Notes: generated by a model not told the origin, from the letters alone. Positions 9,107 through 18,338 are shown, counted from the first letter of the stretch. The stretch is 64,000 nt of DNA from Vreelandella andesensis (GCF_003989795.1 NZ_RZHG01000019.1:145-64144); one strand, 5' to 3'. Numbers and translations are program-made.

Positions 9107-10408
9107 ATGACGCTATCTGTTACCAAGGTATCGGTTCCTGCCAAGCGCTTTTTGGCTACCTTACTTCCGCTTGCGCTGCTGTCGGTTCCGCTCCCTTTAG
9201 TGGCGCAGCCCGCTAATAGCGTTGCTGATGACCTGCCACTTGAAGAGATTCAGACCTTTGCTGAGGTGTTTGAGCGCATAAAACGTGGCTACGTCGAAGA
9301 AGTTGACGACCGCACATTATTGCGCAATGCCATGCGCGGCATGCTCAGCGAACTAGACCCTCATTCCGCATATTTGGACGAAGAAGAGTACCAAAGCCTG
9401 CGCGAATCCACCCAGGGTGAGTTTGGCGGTATTGGCATTGAAGTAGGAACGCAAAACGGCCAGCTAGTGATCATCACCCCCATTGATGACACACCCGCTT
9501 CGCAAGCAGGCTTGTTATCTCGTGATGTCATTGTAGCCATCGACGGAACGCCTACCGAGAGCTTATCGCTTCAGGAAGCGGTTAACCTGATGCGCGGTGA
9601 GCCCGGCAGTCAGCTGCGTATTTCCGTTTTGCGAGCCGGTGAAGAGACACCGCGAGAGTTCACATTAACGCGCGAAGTGATTCGCAGTGAAAGCGTTAAA
9701 CACGAAATGCTGGAGCCAGGATACGGCTACTTACGAATTAGCCAGTTTCAGTCCCGCACCCCAGAGCAGGCGCGTAGAGCCTTAGAACGCATGGCCCGGG
9801 AACAGCCACTCGAAGGACTTATTCTCGACTTACGCAATAACCCAGGTGGCGTTTTGCAGGCCGCCGTCGGCGTTACCGACCTATTCCTGGATCAAGGGCT
9901 AATTGTGTATACCGAAGGACGACTTTCCGACACTGAAATGTCGTTTTCGGCATCTCCGGAAACGCCTGCTGACGACGTACCGCTGGTGGTGCTGATAAAT
10001 AGCGGTAGTGCCTCGGCAGCTGAAATTGTCGCAGGGGCACTTCAAGACCAACGCCGCGGAGTGATTATGGGCACAGAAAGCTTTGGCAAAGGCTCCGTGC
10101 AGCAAATCATGCCGCTTGGCAATGGGGAAGGCCTTAAGCTAACCACCGCGCTTTACTACACCCCCAACGGGCGTTCAATCCAAGCTCAAGGTATCGAGCC
10201 TGACGTGGAAGTGGTGCGCGGCCGCCTGGAAGTGGCTGAAGGACAACGCCAAATCCGTGAAGCCGATCTTGATGGCCATCTTAGCGGACAAGACGCGGTG
10301 CCTAGGGAACGTGCAGAAATGTCTCAGCGCCTGCGCGAAGACTATCAGCTCAGTGAGGCACTAAACCTACTCAAGGCGCTCAATGTGGTGGATCGCCGAC
10401 GCCGTTAA
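9107..10408 (+). CDS. S41-family C-terminal processing protease
   Basis: Periplasmic serine protease of the CtpA/Prc S41 family. It has an N-terminal signal sequence (about residues 1-32, ending near VAQPA), a PDZ domain (about 100-180, containing GGIGIEVGTQNGQLVI) and the S41 catalytic core. The Ser is in NSGSASAAEIVAGAL and the Lys in ESFGKGSVQQ. Its 433 residues match CtpA-type enzymes rather than the longer Prc. GGAG lies about six bases before the ATG. It closes the gpmI-envC-ctp run, an arrangement common in gammaproteobacteria. Its stop overlaps the convergent ubiI stop. Confidence 0.93.
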   Translation: MTLSVTKVSVPAKRFLATLLPLALLSVPLPLVAQPANSVADDLPLEEIQTFAEVFERIKRGYVEEVDDRTLLRNAMRGMLSELDPHSAYLDEEEYQSLRESTQGEFGGIGIEVGTQNGQLVIITPIDDTPASQAGLLSRDVIVAIDGTPTESLSLQEAVNLMRGEPGSQLRISVLRAGEETPREFTLTREVIRSESVKHEMLEPGYGYLRISQFQSRTPEQARRALERMAREQPLEGLILDLRNNPGGVLQAAVGVTDLFLDQGLIVYTEGRLSDTEMSFSASPETPADDVPLVVLINSGSASAAEIVAGALQDQRRGVIMGTESFGKGSVQQIMPLGNGEGLKLTTALYYTPNGRSIQAQGIEPDVEVVRGRLEVAEGQRQIREADLDGHLSGQDAVPRERAEMSQRLREDYQLSEALNLLKALNVVDRRRR

Positions 10409-11661
10409 CGACACGATTGCGGCAGGCGTCCTCGCTCTCCGGTTGCCTGCCGCATCACTAACCGCTTCAATGGCACCAGTTGATTCATACCACTCATCCC
10501 CATATTGCGCGCCAGCATCAGCACGGGCAATTGGCTGCCGAAAAGCACTTTAAACCCTTTCATTAGCCCTAGCATGGCGCTGTTATCGAAGCGCCTGCGC
10601 CGCTCATAGCGACTCAGGGTGGTTAGCGCCCCCCAGGGAGCACCTCGTTGCCATGCGCGAATGACTTCCTCAGCCAGCACAGCTGCATCCATGAACCCCA
10701 GATTAACCCCCTGCCCCGCTAGCGGGTGAATGCTATGGGCTGCATCGCCCACCAGTGCAAAATTGGGTAGCACGTAGTGAGCAGCGTGGCGCTGAACAAG
10801 AGGAAAGCGATAGGCTGCATCAACGGCATGCACGTTGCCTAAGCGGTGATCAAGGGCATCACTTAGCGCGCACCCCAACTCGTCAGAAGAAAGCGCGGTG
10901 AGTTGATTGGCATGCTCAGGCGTGGTCGACCAAACAATCGAACAGTAGCGATCATCGCCGTTCACCGTTAATGGCAGAAAAGCCAGTGGGCGCCCAGCGA
11001 TAAAGGCCTGACGAGCCGTTCCCCCATGGGATTTCTCACACTTCACCGTGGTTACGACAGCGTCTTGCTGCATAGACTCTTCGGCCACCGAAATTCCTGC
11101 CAGTTCACGCAAGGTGGAACGCGCGCCGTCGGCAGCAATTAATAACGGTGTATTTAGTTGGCGGCCATCCTTCAGCACCAACCAACGTCCACACGCCGAA
11201 GACTGCAAGGCATCAATACCGACACCAAAGAAGGTGCTAACCGTAGGCAACGTTAATATCTGCTCATTCAATGCAGCCAGTGTCACATCATTTTCAACAA
11301 TATGACCAAGCACCGGTGCACCGGCTTCATCGGCGGAAAAATGGATGTTACCGCTTCCCTCTGCATCCCACACCTGCATGTAGTGATAAGGCGTTATCCG
11401 CGTAGCCGCTATCGCGGGCCACGCCTTCAAGTGCGTGAGTAAGCGCTGAGAAACCGGCGTTAATGCACTCACTCTAGGGGCGGGCGAGTGGTCGCCAAAG
11501 GCACTTAAGCTAAGCGGCTCTGCTTTGGATTCTACCAACGCCACTTGCATGCCAGCATTCGCCAGCAGCCCTGCCAGTGCCGTGCCAACCATGCCAGCCC
11601 CGACGATCACCGCGTCGAAACGTTCAACTGGCACATCTACCGCCGCTGTTTGCGTTTTCAT
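10405..11661 (-). CDS. ubiI: FAD-dependent ubiquinone-biosynthesis hydroxylase, UbiI type
   Basis: Flavoprotein monooxygenase of the UbiH/UbiF/UbiI/COQ6 family that hydroxylates the ubiquinone ring. The dinucleotide-binding motif VIVGAGMVGTALAGL is near residue 20, the DG motif in LLIAADGARSTLREL, and the FAD-binding GD motif in LVGDAAHSIHPLAGQG. PRVSALTPVSQRLL and LGHIVEN match UbiI/VisC well, and its position after ubiH repeats the E. coli pepP-ubiH-ubiI order, which decides the name. AAGGA precedes the ATG at 11661. Its 418 residues are typical. UbiF cannot be strictly excluded. Confidence 0.88.
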   Translation of the reverse strand: MKTQTAAVDVPVERFDAVIVGAGMVGTALAGLLANAGMQVALVESKAEPLSLSAFGDHSPAPRVSALTPVSQRLLTHLKAWPAIAATRITPYHYMQVWDAEGSGNIHFSADEAGAPVLGHIVENDVTLAALNEQILTLPTVSTFFGVGIDALQSSACGRWLVLKDGRQLNTPLLIAADGARSTLRELAGISVAEESMQQDAVVTTVKCEKSHGGTARQAFIAGRPLAFLPLTVNGDDRYCSIVWSTTPEHANQLTALSSDELGCALSDALDHRLGNVHAVDAAYRFPLVQRHAAHYVLPNFALVGDAAHSIHPLAGQGVNLGFMDAAVLAEEVIRAWQRGAPWGALTTLSRYERRRRFDNSAMLGLMKGFKVLFGSQLPVLMLARNMGMSGMNQLVPLKRLVMRQATGERGRLPQSCR

Positions 11662-11706
11662 AACGTTCCTTTTATTGCGTTGCTTGAATCAGCAGCTACT
11701 TTTCCG

Positions 11707-12948
11707 TCAGCGCTCCAAGCCCATTGCCCGGCGTGCCAGGCTACGGCGAAGCGGTCCTACTAAATTGAGCCCTACCAGCCCGGCGGCTCTGGCCTGCGGC
11801 AGCAAGGGCAGCGAATAACCAAACAGCCGCACTAATCCATCGCTAAACCGAATCACATTGGCGCGGTCTTGCGCACGACGTCGCTCAAAGGCGAGTAGCG
11901 TATCCATATCGCCAAGAGCACGTTGGTTCTGGGCACCTTGCGCTAACGCCTCGACCAAATCCATCACTGAGCGAAGTGCCAAGTTGAACCCCTGACCCGC
12001 TACCGGATGCAGTGCATGAGCAGCATTACCCAATACCGCCAATCCGGGGCGAACCGGCTCTTCAGCGGTAATCAGCGAAAGCGGGTAGCTAAAGCGCTGC
12101 CCCACTCGAGTAAATCGTCCTACCCGATCGCCGAAGGCGGATTGCAGCTGGCGCAAAAAAGCTGAATCGGAAAGCGCTAACCGCGCTTGCTCAGTGCCGC
12201 TGGCATGCGTCCAGACCAGCTCCATGGCTTGGCCGGGTAACGGCAACAGCGCAATCGGCCCGTCTGCTGTAAAACGCTCGTAAGCAACTCCCTGGTGGGG
12301 CTGGCTAATACCGACGTGGGCAATCACAGCGGTTTGCTCATAAGAGCGATGGCGACTGCCAATGCCCAACTGTTCTTTCAGCCCAGATCGACCGCCATCA
12401 GCGAGAATAGTCAGCGCCGCTGTTAGTTCACTCCCATCAGAAAGCACAAGGTGGTGCCCGTTAGCTTTTGGCGTCAGTTGCGCCACTGTCGCAGGGCAGC
12501 GCCACTCTATCGGCAACTGCTTAAGTTGTTGATGCAGCACACGCCCCATCCACGCATTCGGAATAACATGCCCCAATGCCGACACACCTAGTTCCTGGGC
12601 ACTAAGCCGCGTGGCACCCAAACGACCGCGCTCGCTGATGTGGATACGCTTGATCGGGGTTGCTTCACTGCGCATCGCTTCCCAAACACCCAGTTGGCGA
12701 AACCGCTGAGCAGAGCCTTCCGCAATTGCACTGGCCCTAGCATCAAAGCTTGGCTGCCATGCTGAATTCTCGACGTTGTCTGGTAGGGCCGCCGCTTCAA
12801 TAATTGCCACACGCCAGCCATAGCGTTCGATCAATGGCGCCAACGCACAGCCCAAGCTGGCACCGACCAGCCCACCCCCCACAATAACAATATCGTGAGT
12901 CAGCGTTGCTTCATGCTGGTGTTGTTTTACCTGCTTAGTCTCGTGCAT
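11707..12948 (-). CDS. ubiH: 2-octaprenyl-6-methoxyphenol hydroxylase UbiH
   Basis: Second FAD monooxygenase of ubiquinone synthesis in this cluster. The GxGxxG motif is in IVIVGGGLVGASLGCAL (residues about 21-37), the DG motif in LTILADGGRSGLK, and the FAD GD-type motif in VLGNAAHALHPVAGQG, where Asn replaces Asp as commonly seen in UbiH. Its 413 residues fit. AGGAG precedes the ATG at 12948. It lies between pepP and ubiI on the minus strand, as in E. coli; together the two enzymes supply ring hydroxylations for Q. Confidence 0.92.
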   Translation of the reverse strand: MHETKQVKQHQHEATLTHDIVIVGGGLVGASLGCALAPLIERYGWRVAIIEAAALPDNVENSAWQPSFDARASAIAEGSAQRFRQLGVWEAMRSEATPIKRIHISERGRLGATRLSAQELGVSALGHVIPNAWMGRVLHQQLKQLPIEWRCPATVAQLTPKANGHHLVLSDGSELTAALTILADGGRSGLKEQLGIGSRHRSYEQTAVIAHVGISQPHQGVAYERFTADGPIALLPLPGQAMELVWTHASGTEQARLALSDSAFLRQLQSAFGDRVGRFTRVGQRFSYPLSLITAEEPVRPGLAVLGNAAHALHPVAGQGFNLALRSVMDLVEALAQGAQNQRALGDMDTLLAFERRRAQDRANVIRFSDGLVRLFGYSLPLLPQARAAGLVGLNLVGPLRRSLARRAMGLER

Positions 12949-13033
12949 TGACCTCTCCTACGGATAAACCAAAACGAGCAAACGTAATTTCGTAATGTAA
13001 ATTACATAAAAAATATCAGTGAATTTTTACTGC

Positions 13034-14374
13034 TTATTTATTAGCCATGATTTGCTCTATATCAGCAACTTGCTTTGGCACTGCTGACGTAAGAATCTCC
13101 TGCCCATCGCAGGTCACCACAACATCATCTTCAATGCGAATTCCAATACCTCGGTAGACAGCAGGAATGTCGTCATCGCAGGGAATGTACAAACCCGGCT
13201 CAATCGTGACGACCATCCCTTCGGTTAGAAGGCGCGGCGTCTCTTCATCCAACCGATAAGCGCCTACATCATGCACATCTAACCCCAGCCAATGTGACGT
13301 AGAGTGCAAGTAAAAACGCCGATAGCTCTCATCATCAATCCGCGCCTGCACATCACCCTCTAGCAACCCGAGGTCAATCAGCCCTGCCGTTAAATCCCTC
13401 ACCACCCGCTGGTGGATATCCGCCAGCGTGACGCCCGGTTTGACAGATTGCACAGCATGCACTTGCGCATCTAGCACCACTTGGTAAAGCGCCCGCTGGG
13501 CATCGTTGAACTGTCCATTCACCGGAAACGTGCGGGTAATATCCCCCGCGTAAAGATCAAACTCGGCACCTGCGTCTATCAGCACCAGCGTATCGGCCTC
13601 TAACGTGTCGCTATTTTCAATATAATGCAGCACGCAAGCGTTAACGCCCCCACCAACAATGGTGCTGTAGGCTGGCCCGCTGGCACCTTGCCAAGCAAAT
13701 TCATGCTCTAGCTCTGCCTGCAGCTGATATTCGTTTAAGCCTGCACAGCAGATACGCATCGCACGCGTATGCGCCCGCGCTGAAATAGCCGCCGCATGGC
13801 GCAGTAGAGAAATTTCAGCGGGGCTTTTAATAAGGCGCATCTCATGAATGAGCGGGCGACTATCCAGCCACCCTTTTAATGCCGGCTTGCCTCGGCGCAA
13901 GCCAGCTTGCGCCCAGGCCAACGCCTGTTCTGCAATGCTCAGAGCCTCGGGATTATCCAGCGGCAGATAGAGCAGCTCGCGGCCTGCTAACAGACTTGGC
14001 AATAACTTTTCCCGCTGAGCATTTTCAAACGCCTGGTCAATGCCGTGTTGTGACTCAACGCCATGGGCACCGAGACGCCTGCCTGTCCAGGCTTCCATGG
14101 TGGCGTCACGATCTTGGCAAAACACCACACATTGGCCTGCCTCGCGTCCTGGCAGCAATAGCAGCAACGCATCGGGCTCTTGAATACCGGTTAAGTAGTA
14201 AAAATCACTCTGCTGTCGAAACGTGTATTCGCTATCGTGAGAGCGCGTTACCAAGGCAGCACTTGGCACCACCAACGCAGCACCGGCAGGCAGTTGGGCG
14301 ATGAGCGTTTCACGGCGCTGACGGTACTCTAGCGGCGTAATAGCGGCGGGCCGAGGCAGTAACTCAGGCAACAT
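13034..14374 (-). CDS. pepP: Xaa-Pro aminopeptidase P
   Basis: Dinuclear-metal M24B aminopeptidase that removes N-terminal residues preceding proline. The N-terminal creatinase-like domain is followed by the pita-bread catalytic domain. Metal ligands are visible as DAGAEFDLYAGDITRTFP (two Asp), HSTSHWLGLDVHD (His), and the Glu in VTIEPGLY and IRIEDD. Its 446 residues match E. coli PepP (441). AGGAG lies six bases before the ATG. ygfB is 14 bases upstream and ubiH follows 85 bases downstream, the E. coli ygfB-pepP-ubiH order. Confidence 0.95.
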   Translation of the reverse strand: MLPELLPRPAAITPLEYRQRRETLIAQLPAGAALVVPSAALVTRSHDSEYTFRQQSDFYYLTGIQEPDALLLLLPGREAGQCVVFCQDRDATMEAWTGRRLGAHGVESQHGIDQAFENAQREKLLPSLLAGRELLYLPLDNPEALSIAEQALAWAQAGLRRGKPALKGWLDSRPLIHEMRLIKSPAEISLLRHAAAISARAHTRAMRICCAGLNEYQLQAELEHEFAWQGASGPAYSTIVGGGVNACVLHYIENSDTLEADTLVLIDAGAEFDLYAGDITRTFPVNGQFNDAQRALYQVVLDAQVHAVQSVKPGVTLADIHQRVVRDLTAGLIDLGLLEGDVQARIDDESYRRFYLHSTSHWLGLDVHDVGAYRLDEETPRLLTEGMVVTIEPGLYIPCDDDIPAVYRGIGIRIEDDVVVTCDGQEILTSAVPKQVADIEQIMANK

Positions 14375-14388
14375 AGATAACTCCTATA

Positions 14389-14967
14389 TCAGTGAACGGG
14401 GGCGTCGGTCTGCTCAACCTGGGGCATCCCCGGGTGCTGCTCGGTGTAGAGCAGCATGGCCGCCATGCGCGCGTGCTCTGTCAGCGCAAATAAATCATTT
14501 TCGTTTTCAGGACTATCGTCGATGTCTGTCTCGATCTGCACCAGCCCTGCAAGATCATCGATGGCTTCTTGTAGCGTTTTAGACCAGCGTTCGCGTAGCG
14601 TCTCATCAGCTACGTCCTCAATAACCTCCATAAAACCCAGCGTCCACTCTTTCAAGCCCTGGGCTTGCTCGGCTAGCGAGAAAAGCTCATCGGGCAACAG
14701 CGGTGTGTAATTCAAATCGCTGGCGCTCAATGCTTCTAGCGTTTGACGCCGCCAGCCCAGTAAGCGTTCAGCGCTCGCAGGGTCTCGGGGTTGTTCAACT
14801 CCTAAACTTAGGCATACCTCTTCTAGCCAGGCTTCAGCCGTCACATCGCGCAGCGCTAACAGGCCACTAAGGCGGCCATCTAAAAATGCGGGCGACTGCA
14901 TACTTCCATGAAGAAGAAAAACATCCGCAACGTCAGAAAAATCCTGGCGTTCATTGATTAAGGACAT
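14389..14967 (-). CDS. ygfB: UPF0149 family protein YgfB
   Basis: Conserved YecA/YgfB (UPF0149) family protein. Segments matching the family are LHGSMQSPAFLDGRLSGLLA near the N-terminus, FSLAEQAQGLKEWTLGFM in the middle, and NENDLFALTEHARMAAMLLY near the end. It is about 192 residues, acidic and probably cytosolic; no enzymatic function can be read. Starts at 14967 (MSLINE) or 14973 are both possible. It leads the ygfB-pepP-ubiH-ubiI set and diverges from zapA, the same arrangement as in E. coli. The Pseudomonas homologue has been linked to regulation of the AmpDh3 amidase, so a regulatory role is plausible. Confidence 0.88.
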   Translation of the reverse strand: MSLINERQDFSDVADVFLLHGSMQSPAFLDGRLSGLLALRDVTAEAWLEEVCLSLGVEQPRDPASAERLLGWRRQTLEALSASDLNYTPLLPDELFSLAEQAQGLKEWTLGFMEVIEDVADETLRERWSKTLQEAIDDLAGLVQIETDIDDSPENENDLFALTEHARMAAMLLYTEQHPGMPQVEQTDAPVH

Positions 14968-15173
14968 GGGCATTGCTCGCTCTACAAAATAGGAAATGAA
15001 GTCGTCGTAAAAACGTGTCTAATTGGGTGTTAAACCGTGAAAGGAATCTCACGACGCGCGCGCCTGTACGTTGACCCCACATAAGCCGCTCTCTTATAGT
15101 GAATGCCAACTATCCTTCCTATGCAGCGATGTTAACGCATTGGTCAACAAAATGACTTGTGCTGGAGTTTTTG

Positions 15174-15482
15174 ATGAGTAATGCGAAGCGGCCAACCAAA
15201 GAAATCACCCTACTGGGTCGCAGCTACATGATTGCTTGCGACACCGGCGAAGAAGCCAAGCTCGAACGCGCTGCTCGCTATTTAGATCGCGCGATGAACG
15301 GTATTCACGCCCAAAGCAATACCATTGGCAGCGAGCGGATCGCGGTGATGGCAGCTTTGAATATCACCCACGAGTTACTCGAAGTCCTGGATGAACACCG
15401 CGCCAGTGAAGCAAACCTTAGTCGCTTAAACGACCGCCTTGAACGCGCATTGGCTGACACGCGCCAGCAAAAAGAACCGTAA
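15174..15482 (+). CDS. zapA: Cell division protein ZapA
   Basis: Small cytosolic protein that crosslinks and bundles FtsZ filaments. The N-terminal beta domain contains ITLLGRSYMIACDTGEEAKLE, and the rest is a helical coiled coil ending in KE-rich residues. The ATG at 15174 has GGAG seven bases upstream and gives 102 residues, the family norm (about 100-110). It is followed by 6S RNA and the 5-formyl-THF cyclo-ligase gene, the conserved zapA-ssrS-ygfA arrangement. Confidence 0.93.
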   Translation: MSNAKRPTKEITLLGRSYMIACDTGEEAKLERAARYLDRAMNGIHAQSNTIGSERIAVMAALNITHELLEVLDEHRASEANLSRLNDRLERALADTRQQKEP

Positions 15483-15533
15483 GAACCTGCTGTCGACTCT
15501 TTGGCATTATCACTAGCTCTGTTAGGATGGTGA

Positions 15534-15718
15534 TGTTCTCTGGGGTGTACGCCAGTCGTTATAGTCCCTCGAGCCTATGCGAAGTACCCAGGGGGCCAAA
15601 TGCTAGCCAAACCTGTGTGCACGTCCGTGCGTCGGAAAGCCTGACGGTTTGGCTGCGGCCACCCACCTGAACCAGTAGGTTCAGGGCCAGAACGACAGCG
15701 GCATTCTGGGGAACACCT
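15534..15718 (+). ncRNA. ssrS: 6S RNA
   Basis: The 6S RNA sequesters sigma70-RNA polymerase in stationary phase by imitating an open promoter. The closing stem is visible: GTTCTCTGG (15535-15543) pairs, with G-U pairs, to CTGGGGAAC (15706-15714). The conserved 3'-side hairpin ACCTGAACC-AGT-AGGTTCAGG (about 15664-15684) matches its E. coli counterpart in position and form. It lies between zapA and the ygfA-type gene, the conserved ssrS location. Exact ends are estimated from the stem, so they may be off by several bases. Confidence 0.93.
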
Positions 15719-15723
15719 TAGCT

Positions 15724-15779
15724 TTAGTTAGCTTGTAATGAGTAATTCGTTATGAGTAATTCGTTATGTGTAGCTTGTT
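15724..15779 (+). repeat. 14-bp tandem repeat carrying stacked start codons
   Basis: Four 14-base units abut the ygfA start: a diverged unit at 15724-15737, two identical ATGAGTAATTCGTT units at 15738-15765, and ATGTGTAGCTTGTT at 15766-15779. ATG codons occur every 14 bases at 15738, 15752, 15766 and 15780, the last being the gene start. Mini-frames result: 15738-15755 (five codons), 15752-15796 (14 codons) and 15766-15783 (five codons). The first and third end in an ATGA overlap with the next ATG. No typical Shine-Dalgarno is visible. Function is unproven; slippage could also have produced it. Confidence 0.8.
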
Positions 15780-16412
15780 ATGAACGATACTGCTAACGGC
15801 AGTACGCTCGGCAATAAAACTGCGCTTCGCCGTGAGCTTAAACGTAGACGCCGTACCCTCTCCCTATATCAGCAAAAACAAGCCGCTACTAATCTCTGTC
15901 AGCGCCTTAAACAGCTTCCTGAAATTCGTCGCGCGAAACGCATTAGCCTTTATTTACCGGTAAATGGCGAGATAGATCCGACACGCCTGCTACCTTGGCT
16001 TCGCCAGCGTAAAGTAAGTATTTACTTACCTGTATTACGACCATTTTCCGTTAATCGCCTTTGGTTTGTTGCCTACCGCGAGGCCACTCCAATGGTTAAA
16101 AACCGTTTTGGCATCGCAGAGCCTTGTCCACGATTTGCCGCCGATAAGCGAAATCGCCTGCCTGCTTGGGCACTGGACACGCTTATTGTTCCGTTAGTAG
16201 GGTTTGATAAGCAAGCAAATCGCATGGGTATGGGAGGCGGCTTCTATGATCGAAGCCTCGCTTTTATGCGCCAACCTGGGCCAACGCCGACGTTAATAGG
16301 CGTTGCTCACGCTTGCCAACAGGTAGATGCGCTACCCATCGAGCCTTGGGATATCCCGCTGGACGTGGTGGCCAGCGACACAATGATTGTTCGACCAATA
16401 AAAACGGGCTGA
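15780..16412 (+). CDS. 5-formyltetrahydrofolate cyclo-ligase
   Basis: Converts 5-formyl-THF to 5,10-methenyl-THF with ATP (YgfA/Fau, MTHFS family). Diagnostic segments are LRRELKRRRRTLS at the N-terminus, ISLYLPVNGEIDP (about residues 58-70), and the substrate loop VGFDKQANRMGMGGGFYDRSL (about 140-160). Its 210 residues agree with the family. It follows 6S RNA, as in E. coli, and is probably on the same transcript. The start codon lies at the end of a 14-bp tandem repeat without a recognisable ribosome-binding site. Its last codons and stop lie inside a terminator stem. Confidence 0.94.
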   Translation: MNDTANGSTLGNKTALRRELKRRRRTLSLYQQKQAATNLCQRLKQLPEIRRAKRISLYLPVNGEIDPTRLLPWLRQRKVSIYLPVLRPFSVNRLWFVAYREATPMVKNRFGIAEPCPRFAADKRNRLPAWALDTLIVPLVGFDKQANRMGMGGGFYDRSLAFMRQPGPTPTLIGVAHACQQVDALPIEPWDIPLDVVASDTMIVRPIKTG

Positions 16413-16433
16413 TCTATAAGATCAGCCCGTTTT
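16403..16433 (+). terminator. Terminator overlapping the cyclo-ligase stop codon
   Basis: A perfect 13-bp stem AACGGGCTGATCT / AGATCAGCCCGTT with a three-base loop (16416-16418) is followed by T residues; an A-run precedes it. The gene's TGA (16410-16412) is inside the ascending arm. It may also work weakly from the other side. Confidence 0.9.
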
Positions 16434-16823
16434 AACTACCAACATCTACTAGTTGGGTGCAGCATTTACGCTGAAAGCGCTATGTTTAACTTAGTAAGTT
16501 AACTCCCCGACAGCGCTTGCGCATAGCCAGTCGCGAGTACTCCAAGTAAAAACACCACCGTTAACGCCATCACCATATCAGGCTTTTTCCGCCGCATGCC
16601 TCGTCTCCAACGTCTTTCACAGTTGCCAAATGCCCTTAGTGCGTCATCTAGGCAGTACTTAGAAAAAGATGGCGCACTCCTTAATTTCGCCCACGACTAT
16701 AGGGCTATAGGGGAAGAGTGACAACTGCTTTCAGCGCTATTTTTTACGCAGCTTTAAATGTTTCTGAAAGTACACACTTCCTAGCAGCTCTGTATCTTGG
16801 GGTTAGTGAGCACTTACAATTCT
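16413..16823. other. Spacer between the cyclo-ligase gene and ilvA
   Basis: About 410 bases without a long gene. It holds the rest of the terminator (to 16433), a palindrome AACTTAGTAAGTT (16488-16500) and a 33-codon minus-strand frame (16499-16597) described separately. The part from 16600 to 16823, downstream of ilvA, shows no further structure I can support. Confidence 0.6.
16499..16597 (-). CDS. Small membrane protein, 32 residues (hypothetical)
   Basis: Unrecognised short frame: a positively charged N-terminus (MRRKKPD) followed by one hydrophobic stretch, roughly MALTVVFLLGVLATGYA, and a short polar tail ending LSGS. This is the layout of a single-pass inner-membrane miniprotein with its N-terminus inside. 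GGAG sits about seven bases before the ATG, which argues for real translation. It is too short for most gene finders. It is downstream of ilvA on the same strand, separated by about 226 bases. No function can be assigned. Confidence 0.6.
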   Translation of the reverse strand: MRRKKPDMVMALTVVFLLGVLATGYAQALSGS

Positions 16824-18338
16824 TTACGCCATGAAAAGCCGATAGGCTGGATTATCACTCTCCCGCCAATAGCGGTAACCAATCGCATCCAAGTACTCTG
16901 CAACATGGGTTTGATCACTACTTGGCACTTGCATACCAACTAGTACACGACCGTAAGCAGCTCCATGGTTCCGGTAGTGGAACAGTGAAATATTCCAGTC
17001 ATGAGGCAGCTGAGTTAAAAAATTCATCAATGCTCCAGGCCGCTCAGGAAATTCAAAGCGGTAGAGCTCCTCTTCAAAGCGTTCGCTAGGCCGACCACCG
17101 CTAAGATGTCGAATATGCAGTTTTGCCAGCTCATTGTCGGTTAAGTCTTCAACTTGGTAGCCACCTTCACGGAGCTTATCAATCACCGCCTGACGGTCTT
17201 CGCCACCCGGTTTCACTTGAACACCAACAAAGATGTGCGCCTCGCTATTATCGGCATAGCGATAGCTGAACTCAGTGACCATACGCTTACCCAGTGTGCG
17301 GCAAAACTTTTTAAAGCTGCCTGGTTTTTCCGCAATGGTCACCGCCAAAATCGCTTCGCGCTGCTCGCCAAGCTCGGTACGTTCCGCAATATGCTGCAAA
17401 CGATCAAAATTGGTATTCGCACCGGAGTTAATGCATATCAGCGTTTCGCCTTCAGCGCCGGTTTGCTGCACATATTTCTTCAGACCCGCCAGCGAGAGTG
17501 CACCTGACGTTTCCGCGACGGCACGGGTATCTTCAAATATATCCTTTACTGCAGCGCACATTTCATCGGTATTCACCGTGATGACGTCATCGATTAAGTC
17601 GCGTACTAATGAAAAGGGCAACTCGCCGATTTGCGCAACGGCCACGCCTTCCGCAAACACTCCCACCTGATCGAGTATGACCCGCTCACCGGCTTCTAAA
17701 GCTGCTTTGAGACAAGCGCTGTCTTCGGCTTCTACGGCAATGATTTTGATATCCGGACGCAGATATTTTACATAAGCTGCTACCCCTGCAATTAATCCGC
17801 CGCCGCCGACAGGAATAAAAATAGCGTCTATACGGCCGCTCTGCTGACGAAGAATTTCCACCCCGATAGTGCCCTGACCTGCGATCACATCGATATCGTC
17901 AAACGGTGGGATATAGGTATAACCATGCTCTTTAATCAATTCTTGGGCATGCTCAGCAGCAGCGGCAAATGCGTCGCCTTTCAAAATAACCTTCGCACCG
18001 CGGGCTCGCACGGCCTGAACCTTGATATCGGGCGTAATACGCGGCATCACAATAACCGCTTTTACTCCCATTAGCTTGGAAGCCATCGCCAACCCCTGGG
18101 CGTGATTACCCGCCGATGCTGCGATTACGCCCTTGGCCTTCTGCTCTTCAGATAGCTGGGCCATTTTGTTGTAAGCACCACGAATCTTGAAAGAAAACAC
18201 GGGCTGAAGATCTTCGCGTTTAATCAAAATTTGGTTATTGAAACGACGCGACAAAAAGGGAGCGGGAGAAATAGGAGTCTCACAAGCGGCTTCATAAACG
18301 CGGGCTTGGAGGATCTTTTTGACGGTTGCTTCGAGCAT
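16824..18338 (-). CDS. ilvA: Threonine dehydratase, biosynthetic
   Basis: PLP enzyme that deaminates threonine to 2-oxobutanoate, the first step of isoleucine synthesis. The PLP lysine is in [12 protein letters not shown] (about residues 46-57) and the phosphate-binding glycine loop in [12 protein letters not shown]. Two C-terminal ACT-like regulatory domains follow (about 325-504), consistent with isoleucine feedback control. The ATG at 18338 gives 504 residues, close to E. coli IlvA (514); a longer frame to 18434 adds unrelated sequence. It diverges from rpiA, with 157 bases between starts, the common rpiA/ilvA arrangement in gammaproteobacteria. Confidence 0.96.
   Translation of the reverse strand: MLEATVKKILQARVYEAACETPISPAPFLSRRFNNQILIKREDLQPVFSFKIRGAYNKMAQLSEEQKAKGVIAASAGNHAQGLAMASKLMGVKAVIVMPRITPDIKVQAVRARGAKVILKGDAFAAAAEHAQELIKEHGYTYIPPFDDIDVIAGQGTIGVEILRQQSGRIDAIFIPVGGGGLIAGVAAYVKYLRPDIKIIAVEAEDSACLKAALEAGERVILDQVGVFAEGVAVAQIGELPFSLVRDLIDDVITVNTDEMCAAVKDIFEDTRAVAETSGALSLAGLKKYVQQTGAEGETLICINSGANTNFDRLQHIAERTELGEQREAILAVTIAEKPGSFKKFCRTLGKRMVTEFSYRYADNSEAHIFVGVQVKPGGEDRQAVIDKLREGGYQVEDLTDNELAKLHIRHLSGGRPSERFEEELYRFEFPERPGALMNFLTQLPHDWNISLFHYRNHGAAYGRVLVGMQVPSSDQTHVAEYLDAIGYRYWRESDNPAYRLFMA

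Noticed and set aside
13879-14304. 141-codon plus-strand open frame
   Set aside because: Lies wholly antisense inside pepP; no homology pattern or ribosome-binding site.
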